Part shown: positions 15,940-24,459 of the stretch, piece by piece
Layout of the letters: each line of letters starts with the position of its first letter
How positions within the stretch are numbered: the stretch's first letter is position 1
Origin: Marivirga tractuosa DSM 4126
GTDB taxonomy: Bacteria; Bacteroidota; Bacteroidia; Cytophagales; Cyclobacteriaceae
Direction of reading: 5' to 3'
Length of the DNA: 64,000 bases
Assembly (NCBI RefSeq): GCF_000183425.1
Contig: NC_014759.1
Location: forward strand, 930,001 to 994,000
Made by a program: the position numbers and the translations under genes
Notes under the pieces: model-generated
Told to the model about the DNA's origin: nothing
What the model saw: the letters and a program-made list of their open reading frames with translations, nothing else
Database searches by the model: none

Positions 15940-17661
15940 CTACAAATCCAGCCCATCCAAATAAGATTTTATAATATCACCCAGTTCAGAGAAATCTGCT
16001 TCAAAACTCTCTTTACTTCTTAATTTTCCTTTCACACTTACATAGAACTTAATTTTAGGCTCCGTACCAGAAGGTCTGGCAGAAATCTTACTTCCATCTT
16101 CCAAAAAGAATTGAAGCACATTAGAAGAAGGAAAATCCAATCGGCTCTTCTTACCACTTTCCATATCCAAAATAGTGGATTTCTGATAATCTCTTACTTC
16201 CACTACTTTGGTTCCTGCTAATTTTTTTGGAGGTTCTTCTCTAAACCTAGTCATCATGGCTTTTATTTCTTCGCTACCTGATTTTCCTTTTTTAGTAATG
16301 GAAACCAAATCTTCACGATAAAAACCAAATTTCAAATACATCTCAATCAAGTATTCATAAAGCGTTTTCCCTTGAGATTTCACATAAGCCGTCATTTCAG
16401 CAATCATGGCCACGGAAGCTATTGCATCTTTATCGCGCACATAATCGCTTATCATGTAGCCGTAGCTTTCTTCTCCACCACCAATAAAAGTTTTCTTTCC
16501 TTCAAGCTCACGGATAACTGCTGCTATATTTTTGAAACCTGTTAAAGTATCATAACTCTCCACTTGGTATGCATCCGCTATATTTTTGAAAAGTTCTGTG
16601 GTTACAATAGTCTTTACTATGTATTGATTGCCATCCAACTTTCCTAACTCACTCCATCTGCTCAATAAATAATAGATTAATAATGAACCTGTTTGATTTC
16701 CATTGAGTAGCTCGAACTCATTTCTTGCATTTTTAATGGCAATCCCTACACGGTCAGCATCTGGGTCAGTAGCCATAACAATATCTGCATCAACTTCTTT
16801 CCCTTTAGCCAAAGCCATCGACATCGCTTCTTTTTCCTCTGGATTAGGATAAACTACAGTTGGAAAATTACCGTTTGGTTCAGCTTGATCTTCAACAATA
16901 TGCACATTCTTAAAACCATACATCTCTAAAGCCTTAGGCACCAATGTGATACCTGTTCCATGAATAGAGGAGAAAACAATATTAATGGATTTATCAGCTT
17001 CAGTTGCATCAGGAAAAAGCGATATTTTCTTCACCTCGTCCAAATAAGCTTCATCTATATCTTCACCTATACTTTCAATTAATGTCTCTTTTCCTTCAAA
17101 ATGTACTTCATCAATAGATGTTATGGACTGCACTTCATTCATCACATTCAAATCATGTGGAGCAACCATTTGTGCACCATCTGTCCAATAAGCTTTGTAT
17201 CCATTATATTCTTTAGGGTTATGCGATGCTGTTAAAACCACTCCACTTTTACAGCCCAAATGACGAATGGCGAAAGATAATTCTGGTGTTGGACGCAAGC
17301 TATCAAAAAAGAATACTTTTATATTATTGGCAGTAAAAACATCAGCTACCACTCTAGCAAATTCTTCAGCATTATTTCGACAATCATGTGCAATAGCAAC
17401 AGAAACCCCCTGCTCTTTAAAGGTTTTGTTCAAATAATTGCTCAAGCCTTGAGTAGCCATTCCTAAAGTATATTTGTTCATTCGGTTACTCCCAACACCC
17501 ATAATTCCACGTAAACCACCCGTTCCAAATTCCAAGTCCTTATAAAATGATTCCTCAAATTCTTCTTTATTATTCTCCTGCAGTTCTTTAATCTGCTGTT
17601 TGGTAGCTTCATCTACTGATTTACTTTCTAACCATTGTTGGGCTTTTTCCTGACTTGTCAT
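15940..17661 (-). CDS. Phospho-sugar mutase (phosphoglucomutase/phosphomannomutase family)
   Basis: 573 residues, the length of the long PgcA/PGM2-like subgroup of alpha-D-phosphohexomutases. The catalytic phosphoserine is Ser146 in TASHNPKEYNG. The metal-binding loop DPDADR lies near 296-301, the sugar-binding GGGEESYG near 395-402, and the phosphate-binding loop RPSGTEPKIK near 536-545. It interconverts hexose 1- and 6-phosphates. Substrate preference (glucose, mannose or both) cannot be told from these motifs. It has its own flanking spacers and is probably transcribed alone. Confidence 0.92.
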   Translation of the reverse strand: MTSQEKAQQWLESKSVDEATKQQIKELQENNKEEFEESFYKDLEFGTGGLRGIMGVGSNRMNKYTLGMATQGLSNYLNKTFKEQGVSVAIAHDCRNNAEEFARVVADVFTANNIKVFFFDSLRPTPELSFAIRHLGCKSGVVLTASHNPKEYNGYKAYWTDGAQMVAPHDLNVMNEVQSITSIDEVHFEGKETLIESIGEDIDEAYLDEVKKISLFPDATEADKSINIVFSSIHGTGITLVPKALEMYGFKNVHIVEDQAEPNGNFPTVVYPNPEEKEAMSMALAKGKEVDADIVMATDPDADRVGIAIKNARNEFELLNGNQTGSLLIYYLLSRWSELGKLDGNQYIVKTIVTTELFKNIADAYQVESYDTLTGFKNIAAVIRELEGKKTFIGGGEESYGYMISDYVRDKDAIASVAMIAEMTAYVKSQGKTLYEYLIEMYLKFGFYREDLVSITKKGKSGSEEIKAMMTRFREEPPKKLAGTKVVEVRDYQKSTILDMESGKKSRLDFPSSNVLQFFLEDGSKISARPSGTEPKIKFYVSVKGKLRSKESFEADFSELGDIIKSYLDGLDL

Positions 17662-17802
17662 ATTGGTCCTATATTTTAATGATTTAAGATCTAATTTTCA
17701 AAAGCTTAGTGCTTCAATATATGATTCTGTAATGTATTATAAGGCTTAAATTACAGAATAATCAATTAGCAAAAAATAAATACTATTCGAAAAATCCTGA
17801 AA

Positions 17803-17837
17803 AAGAAAAAACCATAGAAAATGATTCCTATGGTTTT
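17803..17837 (-). terminator. Terminator-like hairpin downstream of the 4-HPPD gene
   Basis: Arms AAAACCATAG (17808-17817) and CTATGGTTTT (17828-17837) with T-rich sequence on both outer sides; on the minus strand a six-T run follows. Probably ends transcripts from the 4-HPPD gene after they pass through the repeat region. Confidence 0.65.
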
Positions 17838-17857
17838 AAATTTTTTCAATAAGTTTT

Positions 17858-17999
17858 TATAGAGCAAGTGTACTTTTGTGCTGATTCGGTCTAAGCGGAC
17901 GCTTGAACCAGTTGGAGCACACAGCTTCTATAGCGCAAGTGTCCGCTTGTGCTTAGTTTGCAAACAGACGAAAGTTGGGGCACGCGTGACACGAGTGCC
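17858..17999. repeat. Tandem degenerate repeat (two ~70-bp units) plus 21-bp imperfect palindrome
   Basis: TATAGxGCAAGTGT...TTGTGCT occurs at 17858-17882 and 17929-17953 (21 of 25 identical). Each copy is followed by GTTGGxGCAC (17911-17920 and 17974-17983). The second unit ends in an imperfect palindrome at 17979-17999 with outer arms GGCAC/GTGCC. Noncoding and GC-richer than the flanks; it fits a decayed REP-like or intergenic repeat family. No transposase is nearby. Confidence 0.6.
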
Positions 18000-18043
18000 T
18001 AGTGAAGTTCAAACACTTAGGCTTTTGAAATCAAATAATTAAT

Positions 18044-19138
18044 TTACAAATTCCCTCTCAACTCCTGCTCTCTCTCAATAGCCTCAAATAAAGCTTTAAA
18101 GTTTCCTTTACCGAAAGATTTAGCTCCTTTTCTCTGAATGATTTCATAAAAAACAGTTGGTCTATCCTGAACAGGCTTTGTAAAAATCTGAAGTAAATAA
18201 CCTTCATCATCTCGATCCACCAAAATATTATTCTCCCGGATTGGTTCAATATCCTCTTCTATTTCACCTACTCTTTCCCATAAACTCTCATAATAGGTAT
18301 CAGGAACTCTTAAAAATTCTACTCCTCTTCTGCGCATTTCAGATACTGTATCTACAATATCATCAGTAGCAATGGCAATATGCTGAACACCAGCCCCTTT
18401 ATAGAAATCTATATATTCTTCAATTTGAGATTTCTTTTTACCTTCTGCCGGCTCATTGATTGGGAACTTAATAAAACCATTTCCATTAGAAACTACCTTG
18501 GACATTAATGCGGTATAATCCGTAGCGATGTCTTTATCATCAAAGGTTATTAATAGATTGAAGCCCATTACATCTCGGTAGAAATCAACCCAAGTATTCA
18601 TTTCACCCCATCCAACATTGCCTACACAATGGTCAACATATTTCAAACCAATAGGTTTCACTGGCAATTCACTTGTTTTTTCTACGAAGCCTGGCAAGAA
18701 AACACCCTTATAATCATGTCTATTCACAAAAGTATGAATGGTGTCTCCATAAGTATGAATAGAAGCTACCGTTACCTCACCATGTTCATCTTTAATGGTT
18801 TTTGGTGGAGTATGGGATTTCGCTCCTCTTTTAGTAGTTTCATTATAAGACAATTCAGCATCATCCACCCAAAGCGCTAATACTTTTACGCCATCTCCAT
18901 GCAAATTCACATGTTTAGACACTTCCGTATCAGGTGCTAAAGAAGAGGTCAAAACCAAACGGATTTTCCCTTGCTGCAACATATACGAAGCCCTGTCTTT
19001 GATGCCTGTTTCTGGTCCGGCATAGGCTTTCAACTCAAATCCAAAAGCTGTTTGGTAATACATAGCTGATTGCTTTGCATTTCCAACATAAAATTCGATG
19101 TAATCGGTGCCATTAATAGGCAAAAAATCCTGTTCCAT
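18044..19138 (-). CDS. hppD: 4-hydroxyphenylpyruvate dioxygenase
   Basis: 364 residues with two vicinal-oxygen-chelate domains. The iron ligands are in place: His170 (YVDHCVGNV), His253 (VQHIAIATDDI) and Glu332 in FYEIIQRKG near the C-terminus. GYLLQIFTKP precedes the last ligand. It converts 4-hydroxyphenylpyruvate to homogentisate in tyrosine degradation, with O2 and Fe(II). Homogentisate dioxygenase and the remaining pathway genes are not adjacent. A TAATTTTG box lies 36 nt upstream of the start. Confidence 0.93.
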   Translation of the reverse strand: MEQDFLPINGTDYIEFYVGNAKQSAMYYQTAFGFELKAYAGPETGIKDRASYMLQQGKIRLVLTSSLAPDTEVSKHVNLHGDGVKVLALWVDDAELSYNETTKRGAKSHTPPKTIKDEHGEVTVASIHTYGDTIHTFVNRHDYKGVFLPGFVEKTSELPVKPIGLKYVDHCVGNVGWGEMNTWVDFYRDVMGFNLLITFDDKDIATDYTALMSKVVSNGNGFIKFPINEPAEGKKKSQIEEYIDFYKGAGVQHIAIATDDIVDTVSEMRRRGVEFLRVPDTYYESLWERVGEIEEDIEPIRENNILVDRDDEGYLLQIFTKPVQDRPTVFYEIIQRKGAKSFGKGNFKALFEAIEREQELRGNL

Positions 19139-19173
19139 AGTAGTTTAAATCGATTGCATTATTATTTCCAGTT

Positions 19174-19181
19174 CAAAATTA
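19174..19181 (-). promoter_or_regulatory. Candidate -7 element for the 4-HPPD gene
   Basis: TAATTTTG on the minus strand, 36 nt before the start codon; no clear -33 TTG. Confidence 0.4.
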
Positions 19182-19298
19182 TGTTTTTTAGGCGGTATTT
19201 GAAATATTTCTCAAACTATTCCTAAATAGTCTCCCGTTTACTTGGAAGTTATTGGCAATCTAAAGAATTTTACGTTCTGAAAATAACAGCACTTAAGC

Positions 19299-19706
19299 AT
19301 GATAGATATTAAAAAGTTAGACGAGGATTTGACAGCACTAGTAAAAGCAAAAATTGCTTTAAGTAAACTAACATACGCTGATAAAGACTACGATAAAATT
19401 GAAGAGGAGCTCCATGATATGGAAGACGACTTTCAAGAAAATTACGGAGAATATTTAGAAGAAGCATTGGCAGATGTTCACGATGAATTTTGTCCTGACA
19501 ATGATGTCTTGCTTCCGATAGCCTACTTGGCTGATGAGTATGTTGTCAAAGAAGACACAATAGATGTAGCCCCAGGACAAGGAGTTTTAGTTGAAGCAGA
19601 TGATTTTGCAAGCTCAAAGGTAACTTTGGCTTTAGCTCCACAGCCTACTAGAATTGTCCTTCAAGCTGGAAATGATCATAAAGAAGTGGTTTGGAGAGCT
19701 GAATAA
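19299..19706 (+). CDS. Small acidic conserved protein of unknown function
   Basis: 135 residues, very acidic in the first 70, where an amphipathic helical region with Glu/Asp clusters is followed by a conserved-looking C-P-D-N segment near 66-69. The C-terminal half is beta-prone (DVAPGQGVLVEADD and TRIVLQAGNDHKEVVW). No signal peptide or membrane helix. No family recognised with confidence; related proteins appear in Cytophagales. It stands alone between the divergent 4-HPPD gene and the pyrophosphatase gene. Confidence 0.65.
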   Translation: MIDIKKLDEDLTALVKAKIALSKLTYADKDYDKIEEELHDMEDDFQENYGEYLEEALADVHDEFCPDNDVLLPIAYLADEYVVKEDTIDVAPGQGVLVEADDFASSKVTLALAPQPTRIVLQAGNDHKEVVWRAE

Positions 19707-19797
19707 AAAAAGTTTTTTGGATTATGATATTCAGGTCACATGCGACACCCGTGTGCAGGCCAGCCATATAATTTTATTGAAATAAAAATATCTTAAG

Positions 19798-19829
19798 AAA
19801 TCCTTTTCTACTGCAGAGAAGGATTTTTT
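19798..19829 (+). terminator. Intrinsic terminator of the 135-aa gene
   Basis: Twelve-base arms AAATCCTTTTCT / AGAGAAGGATTT (one G-T pair), 5-nt loop, then seven T. Confidence 0.8.
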
Positions 19830-20065
19830 TATACAAGCTAACAGACTTTTTTCGAAAGTTAGGTAAGGCTGGAAGTCTGGCTCAAAGCTGGCGCGCGCAT
19901 ATCGCTTGTGCCGTTATGAATTTCATAACCTGTCAAATCTTCAACCTTTAATTAAAATCCTTCCTTAACCAATTCATCATTTACCCAAATCAAATATCGC
20001 AAATGGTCAATTAATCAAATCAACATTTTCTTTTATTAATTATTTCCATTTACCAATCATCCCTC

Positions 20066-20073
20066 TATATTTG
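20066..20073 (+). promoter_or_regulatory. Candidate -7 element for the pyrophosphatase gene
   Basis: TATATTTG (TAnnTTTG) 27 nt before the start codon. Confidence 0.5.
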
Positions 20074-20100
20074 CAGCGTTTCAAAAAATAAATAAAACTT

Positions 20101-22308
20101 ATGAGCAATATTATCTGGATTGTCCCGATTCTCGGGATTGTGGGACTGATTGTTATGGCTATAAAATCCGCATGGGTTTCTAAGCAAGATGCTGGAGATG
20201 AAAGGATGACGGAATTAGCCGGCTATATAGCCAAGGGCGCAATGGCTTTTTTAAGAGCTGAGTGGAAAGTGATGTTCTACTTTGTAATAATCGCTGGTAT
20301 TTTACTGGCTTATTCCGGAACGCTAGTGGAAACTTCTTCCCCTGTCATTGCAATTTCATTTATAATAGGTGCAGTATTCTCTGCATTTGCGGGATATGTG
20401 GGTATGAATATTGCAACAAAAGCAAATGTGAGAACCACACAAGCTGCCAAAACCAGTTTAGCAAAAGCCTTGAGGGTTTCTTTTTCTGGCGGTACTGTAA
20501 TGGGATTAGGTGTTGCAGGTCTTGCCGTTTTCGGAATGGGTATATTGTTTATTTTCTTCTATAACATGTATGTGATCCAAACAGGTGGCGATGTTAACGG
20601 TCTGGAAATGGAAAAAGCATTAGAAGTATTGGCTGGTTTCTCATTGGGAGCTGAGTCCATTGCCCTTTTTGCCCGTGTTGGTGGTGGTATATATACCAAA
20701 GCTGCTGATGTTGGAGCTGATTTAGTTGGAAAGGTGGAAGCTGGAATTCCAGAAGATGATCCAAGAAACCCTGCGACTATCGCAGATAATGTTGGAGATA
20801 ACGTAGGTGATGTTGCGGGTATGGGTGCTGATTTATTTGGTTCATATGTTGCAACCATCTTGGCTTCTATGGTTTTAGGTAGAGAAATTATCTCTGAAGA
20901 CCAATTTGGTGGTATCGCTCCTATCTTACTTCCAATGATTATTGCAGGTTTAGGTTTAGTGTTTTCTATAATCGGAACTTTATTTGTAAGAATCTCAAAA
21001 GAGACTGATAGTGTTCAAAAAGCTCTTAACTGGGGAAACTGGTCTTCCATCATTTTGACAGTAGTAGCTTCATTCTTCTTAGTAGAATATATGCTTCCTG
21101 AAACTATGATCATCAGAGATTTCTCATTTACAAGTATGGATGTTTTCTGGGCAATCTTTACTGGTTTGATAGTTGGGGCCTTAATGAGTATCATTACTGA
21201 ATACTATACTGCCATGGGCAGAAAGCCTGTTTTATCCATTGTAAAACAATCTAGCACAGGAGCTGCAACAAATATCATTGGCGGATTAGCGGTAGGTATG
21301 CAATCTACTGTAATGCCAATATTGGTATTAGCAGTAGGTATTGTGGTTTCATATGAATTTGCTGGACTTTATGGTGTTGCGATCGCTGCAGCAGGTATGA
21401 TGGCAACTACTGCTATGCAATTAGCAATTGATGCATTCGGACCAATTGCTGATAATGCAGGTGGTATTGCTGAAATGAGTGGATTACCAGAAGAAGTAAG
21501 AGACAGAACAGATAATTTAGATGCAGTAGGAAACACAACTGCTGCAACAGGTAAAGGATTTGCCATTGCTTCAGCTGCATTAACTGCATTAGCACTTTTT
21601 GCCGCTTTCGTTGGTATTTCTGGTATTGACTCAATCGATATTTATAAAGCACCAGTTTTAGCTGCCTTATTTGTAGGTGGCATGATTCCATTTATCTTCT
21701 CTTCACTAGCTATTGCAGCTGTTGGTAGAGCCGCTATGGACATGGTTCAGGAAGTAAGAAGACAATTCAAAGAAATGCCTGGCATTATGGAAGGCACTAC
21801 TAAGCCTGAATATGAAAAATGTGTGGATATTTCTACTAAAGCTTCTATCAGAGAAATGATTTTACCTGGTGCGATTGCATTGATCACTCCATTGTTAGTA
21901 GGATTTGGCTTGAAAGGTGTTTTCGCTGATACTTCATCAGCTGAAATCTTAGGTGGTTTATTAGCTGGTGTTACGGTTTCAGGTGTTTTGATGGGTATTT
22001 TCCAAAACAATGCCGGTGGTGCTTGGGATAACGCTAAGAAGTCATTTGAAAAAGGTGTAGAAATAAATGGAAAGATGGAGTATAAAGGTTCTGAAGCGCA
22101 TAAAGCTTCCGTAACTGGAGATACTGTCGGGGATCCATTTAAGGATACTTCAGGCCCGTCAATGAATATCTTGATTAAATTAATGTCTATTGTAGCATTA
22201 GTTATTGCTCCTCATATTTCTGTTAAAGATCACAACACTGCAGAAGTGAAGAAAGAATCAAAAGAAATAGTGGTTGAAAAAAGTGAAGTAATCAAAGCTG
22301 AGAAATAA
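20101..22308 (+). CDS. hppA: K+-stimulated membrane-bound pyrophosphatase (ion pump)
   Basis: 735 residues with about 16 hydrophobic segments. The family signature [11 protein letters not shown] is at 203-213, followed by [11 protein letters not shown] at 230-240, which supplies the acidic Mg-PPi ligands. At the K+-site the sequence is NTTAATGKG with Ala481, where K+-independent enzymes have Lys; this predicts K+ dependence. PPi hydrolysis drives H+ and/or Na+ out of the cytoplasm; the transported ion cannot be decided from what I can see. The C-terminus has an extra charged tail (about 705-735). Transcribed alone, with a strong terminator. Confidence 0.95.
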   Translation: MSNIIWIVPILGIVGLIVMAIKSAWVSKQDAGDERMTELAGYIAKGAMAFLRAEWKVMFYFVIIAGILLAYSGTLVETSSPVIAISFIIGAVFSAFAGYVGMNIATKANVRTTQAAKTSLAKALRVSFSGGTVMGLGVAGLAVFGMGILFIFFYNMYVIQTGGDVNGLEMEKALEVLAGFSLGAESIALFARVGGGIYTKAADVGADLVGKVEAGIPEDDPRNPATIADNVGDNVGDVAGMGADLFGSYVATILASMVLGREIISEDQFGGIAPILLPMIIAGLGLVFSIIGTLFVRISKETDSVQKALNWGNWSSIILTVVASFFLVEYMLPETMIIRDFSFTSMDVFWAIFTGLIVGALMSIITEYYTAMGRKPVLSIVKQSSTGAATNIIGGLAVGMQSTVMPILVLAVGIVVSYEFAGLYGVAIAAAGMMATTAMQLAIDAFGPIADNAGGIAEMSGLPEEVRDRTDNLDAVGNTTAATGKGFAIASAALTALALFAAFVGISGIDSIDIYKAPVLAALFVGGMIPFIFSSLAIAAVGRAAMDMVQEVRRQFKEMPGIMEGTTKPEYEKCVDISTKASIREMILPGAIALITPLLVGFGLKGVFADTSSAEILGGLLAGVTVSGVLMGIFQNNAGGAWDNAKKSFEKGVEINGKMEYKGSEAHKASVTGDTVGDPFKDTSGPSMNILIKLMSIVALVIAPHISVKDHNTAEVKKESKEIVVEKSEVIKAEK

Positions 22309-22330
22309 GCTTAATTTTAGATATTTTAGG

Positions 22331-22363
22331 AAAGGTTAGTCAAAATTTTGACTAACCTTTTTA
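22331..22363 (+). terminator. Intrinsic terminator of the pyrophosphatase gene
   Basis: Perfect inverted repeat AAAGGTTAGTCAAAA / TTTTGACTAACCTTT followed by T. Confidence 0.92.
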
Positions 22364-22477
22364 TTTTTATAAGGTCTTGAAATATTTGAACACCAATTCA
22401 CACAGCTTTTATTGTATTTACAGCAAATCATTTATATTTTGCTGATACTTTTTAGAAGTAATACAAATTCAAATCCA

Positions 22478-24412
22478 ATGGCAGAAAAAAATTCTCAAGA
22501 AAATAGAAGTAGACAAAAGAAGTCATTCTCCCTTAAGAAATATATTCGTGTAGATTTTAAAACCCTTCAAGGAAGAATCACCATTGGATTCTTATTAATG
22601 GGTGCTTTTGCTATTATCATGCTGATTAGCAGCAATTACTCATGGAACAAACAAATAAACAAAGGAAAAGACTTAATTGCCCTCAATAAAAATAGTAGTA
22701 GGCTTGCTGCTGAAATCCAGCAATTGGTTGACTTAACTACCATTCTTTCTTTTAGATATATCAGCACCGAAGATGAATTTTTCAAAAACGACATAGAAAA
22801 TCGCTGGTTTAATGACATTTATCCAAAAGTAGATGAATTAGATAGTTTGGTTAGAGAATTTGGAGATCAAGATGTGATTGCATTTACGGAAGAACTCAAT
22901 GCTCATTTACCCAATATTAAAAGCAAGCAAAAAGAAGCCATTTCTGAACTAAGCTATGAAAGCTTAAATAGTGAAGAAGTCATTGATGATATTATGCATT
23001 TGACATTTCTTACAAATAACATCAAAGATGAGCTAGCACGAGCAGAAGAGCAATCAATTAAAAGCATTGAAGAAGCCGAAAATAATATCCCAATAATTCT
23101 TACAATTGAATTTATTATTGCCTTTATTATAAGTACGATTATTGCACTTTATATTATACGATCTGTATTGTTGAGGATTAAATATCTGAAAGTTAACATT
23201 CGAGAATTAGCTCATGGTAACTTACCAGAAGAAATGAAAGAATCAGAAGATGAATTGAATTCTATCATTAGAGCTATTAATGAATTAACCACTAACCTAA
23301 AAGGCATCACAAGATTTGCAGATGAGGTTGGAAAAGGAGATTTCAGTACAGATATTACCGTTTTTGATAATCAAGGGCACTTGGGAGAATCTTTAGCTGA
23401 AATGCGCAATAAACTTCAAAATGTAGCGGAGCAAGATAAAAGAAGAGTATGGTTTAATGAAGGTGTCGCTAAGTTTGGCGACATACTCCGTAAAAATGAT
23501 GATAATATTGAGGATTTGTCTGCTAAACTTATTTCTGAGTTGGTTGAATATACAGAATCTATTCAAGGATCACTATTTATAGTTAACAAAGAAGATGAGC
23601 AAAATATAAAAATAGTACTAAAAGGAGCTTATGCTTATCACAGACAAAAATTCCTTCAAAAAGAAATAAATCCTGGACAAGGACTGGTAGGACAATGCTA
23701 TTTAGAAAAAGAATTCATCTACTTATCTGAAATCCCAGAGGACTATGTTTCTATTCGTTCAGGCTTAGGCGAAGCAAATCCTACATACATTTTAATCAGC
23801 CCAATGAAATTGAATGAGGAAGTATTCGGAATTATTGAACTAGCCTCGTTTCAACCTTATGAAGAATATCATAAAGAATTTATTGAAAAAGTAGGGGAAA
23901 GCATAGCTTCTACTATCCAAGGACTACAAGTTTCAATGGAAACCAAAAAGCTCTTGGAAGAATCCCAAATGAAAGCAGAGCAACTGCAAGCGCAAGAAGA
24001 AGAAATGCGTCAAAATGCGGAAGAATTAGAAGCCACACAAGAGGAAATGGAAAGACAAAGCCGCGAAATGGGGGCTTTCAACCAAGCAGTGAGTATATCC
24101 ACTATGGTGGCTGAGTTTGATAAAGAAGGTAAAATTTTAGAAATCAACAGCCAATTAGAACTACAAACTGGTTGGGATAATGAAGATTTAATTAATTTGG
24201 ATAGAAAAAAACTATTCTTAGATGAGGATGATGTAGATTGGAATCAGACTTGGGTTAATATTACGGATAATATGTCGATGAGTAAATCAGCTAAATTGAT
24301 TAACAAAAAGGGTCAAGAAATGCCAGTTATTGCTCATTGTATGCCTGTTTCTGATGAAAATGGGAATCCAGTGAAAATTGCATGCATATTTATTAGGAAA
24401 GAGAATTTTTAA
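22478..24412 (+). CDS. Membrane sensor protein with HAMP, GAF and PAS domains, no kinase
   Basis: 644 residues from the ATG at 22478; a longer reading from 22412 adds a hydrophobic stretch without conserved character. TM1 is about 34-52, TM2 about 205-227, and between them lies an all-helical periplasmic sensor of about 150 residues. HAMP-like helices follow (about 228-320), then a GAF domain (about 325-480), a Glu/Gln-rich coiled coil (about 485-535) and a PAS domain to the end. No HisKA, HATPase, GGDEF or MCP signalling region is present. Signal output must be by protein contact, or the protein is an odd chemoreceptor/kinase relative. It is alone between the pump and the ligase genes. Confidence 0.82.
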   Translation: MAEKNSQENRSRQKKSFSLKKYIRVDFKTLQGRITIGFLLMGAFAIIMLISSNYSWNKQINKGKDLIALNKNSSRLAAEIQQLVDLTTILSFRYISTEDEFFKNDIENRWFNDIYPKVDELDSLVREFGDQDVIAFTEELNAHLPNIKSKQKEAISELSYESLNSEEVIDDIMHLTFLTNNIKDELARAEEQSIKSIEEAENNIPIILTIEFIIAFIISTIIALYIIRSVLLRIKYLKVNIRELAHGNLPEEMKESEDELNSIIRAINELTTNLKGITRFADEVGKGDFSTDITVFDNQGHLGESLAEMRNKLQNVAEQDKRRVWFNEGVAKFGDILRKNDDNIEDLSAKLISELVEYTESIQGSLFIVNKEDEQNIKIVLKGAYAYHRQKFLQKEINPGQGLVGQCYLEKEFIYLSEIPEDYVSIRSGLGEANPTYILISPMKLNEEVFGIIELASFQPYEEYHKEFIEKVGESIASTIQGLQVSMETKKLLEESQMKAEQLQAQEEEMRQNAEELEATQEEMERQSREMGAFNQAVSISTMVAEFDKEGKILEINSQLELQTGWDNEDLINLDRKKLFLDEDDVDWNQTWVNITDNMSMSKSAKLINKKGQEMPVIAHCMPVSDENGNPVKIACIFIRKENF

Positions 24413-24459
24413 GAACATAATAAATTTAAGTCTGTTATAGAATTTCTAAACCTTCAGAC

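Larger units (their letters stand above)
19707..20100. other. 394-nt spacer with repeat relics, terminator and promoter
   Basis: Contains no credible gene. It holds a GC-rich element near 19735-19760 resembling the 21-bp palindrome of 17979-17999, a terminator (19798-19829), a second GC-rich element near 19885-19912, an 8-bp perfect palindrome GTTATGAA-t-TTCATAAC (19913-19929), and the promoter of the pyrophosphatase gene. Confidence 0.6.

Noticed and set aside
20559..20858. Antisense open frame inside the pyrophosphatase gene
   Set aside because: Proline/serine-rich low-complexity translation opposite the invariant pyrophosphatase motifs; no start or context support.
22412..22477. N-terminal extension of the HAMP-GAF-PAS protein
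   Set aside because: Overlaps an AT-rich leader; the ATG at 22478 precedes a sensible basic cytoplasmic segment.
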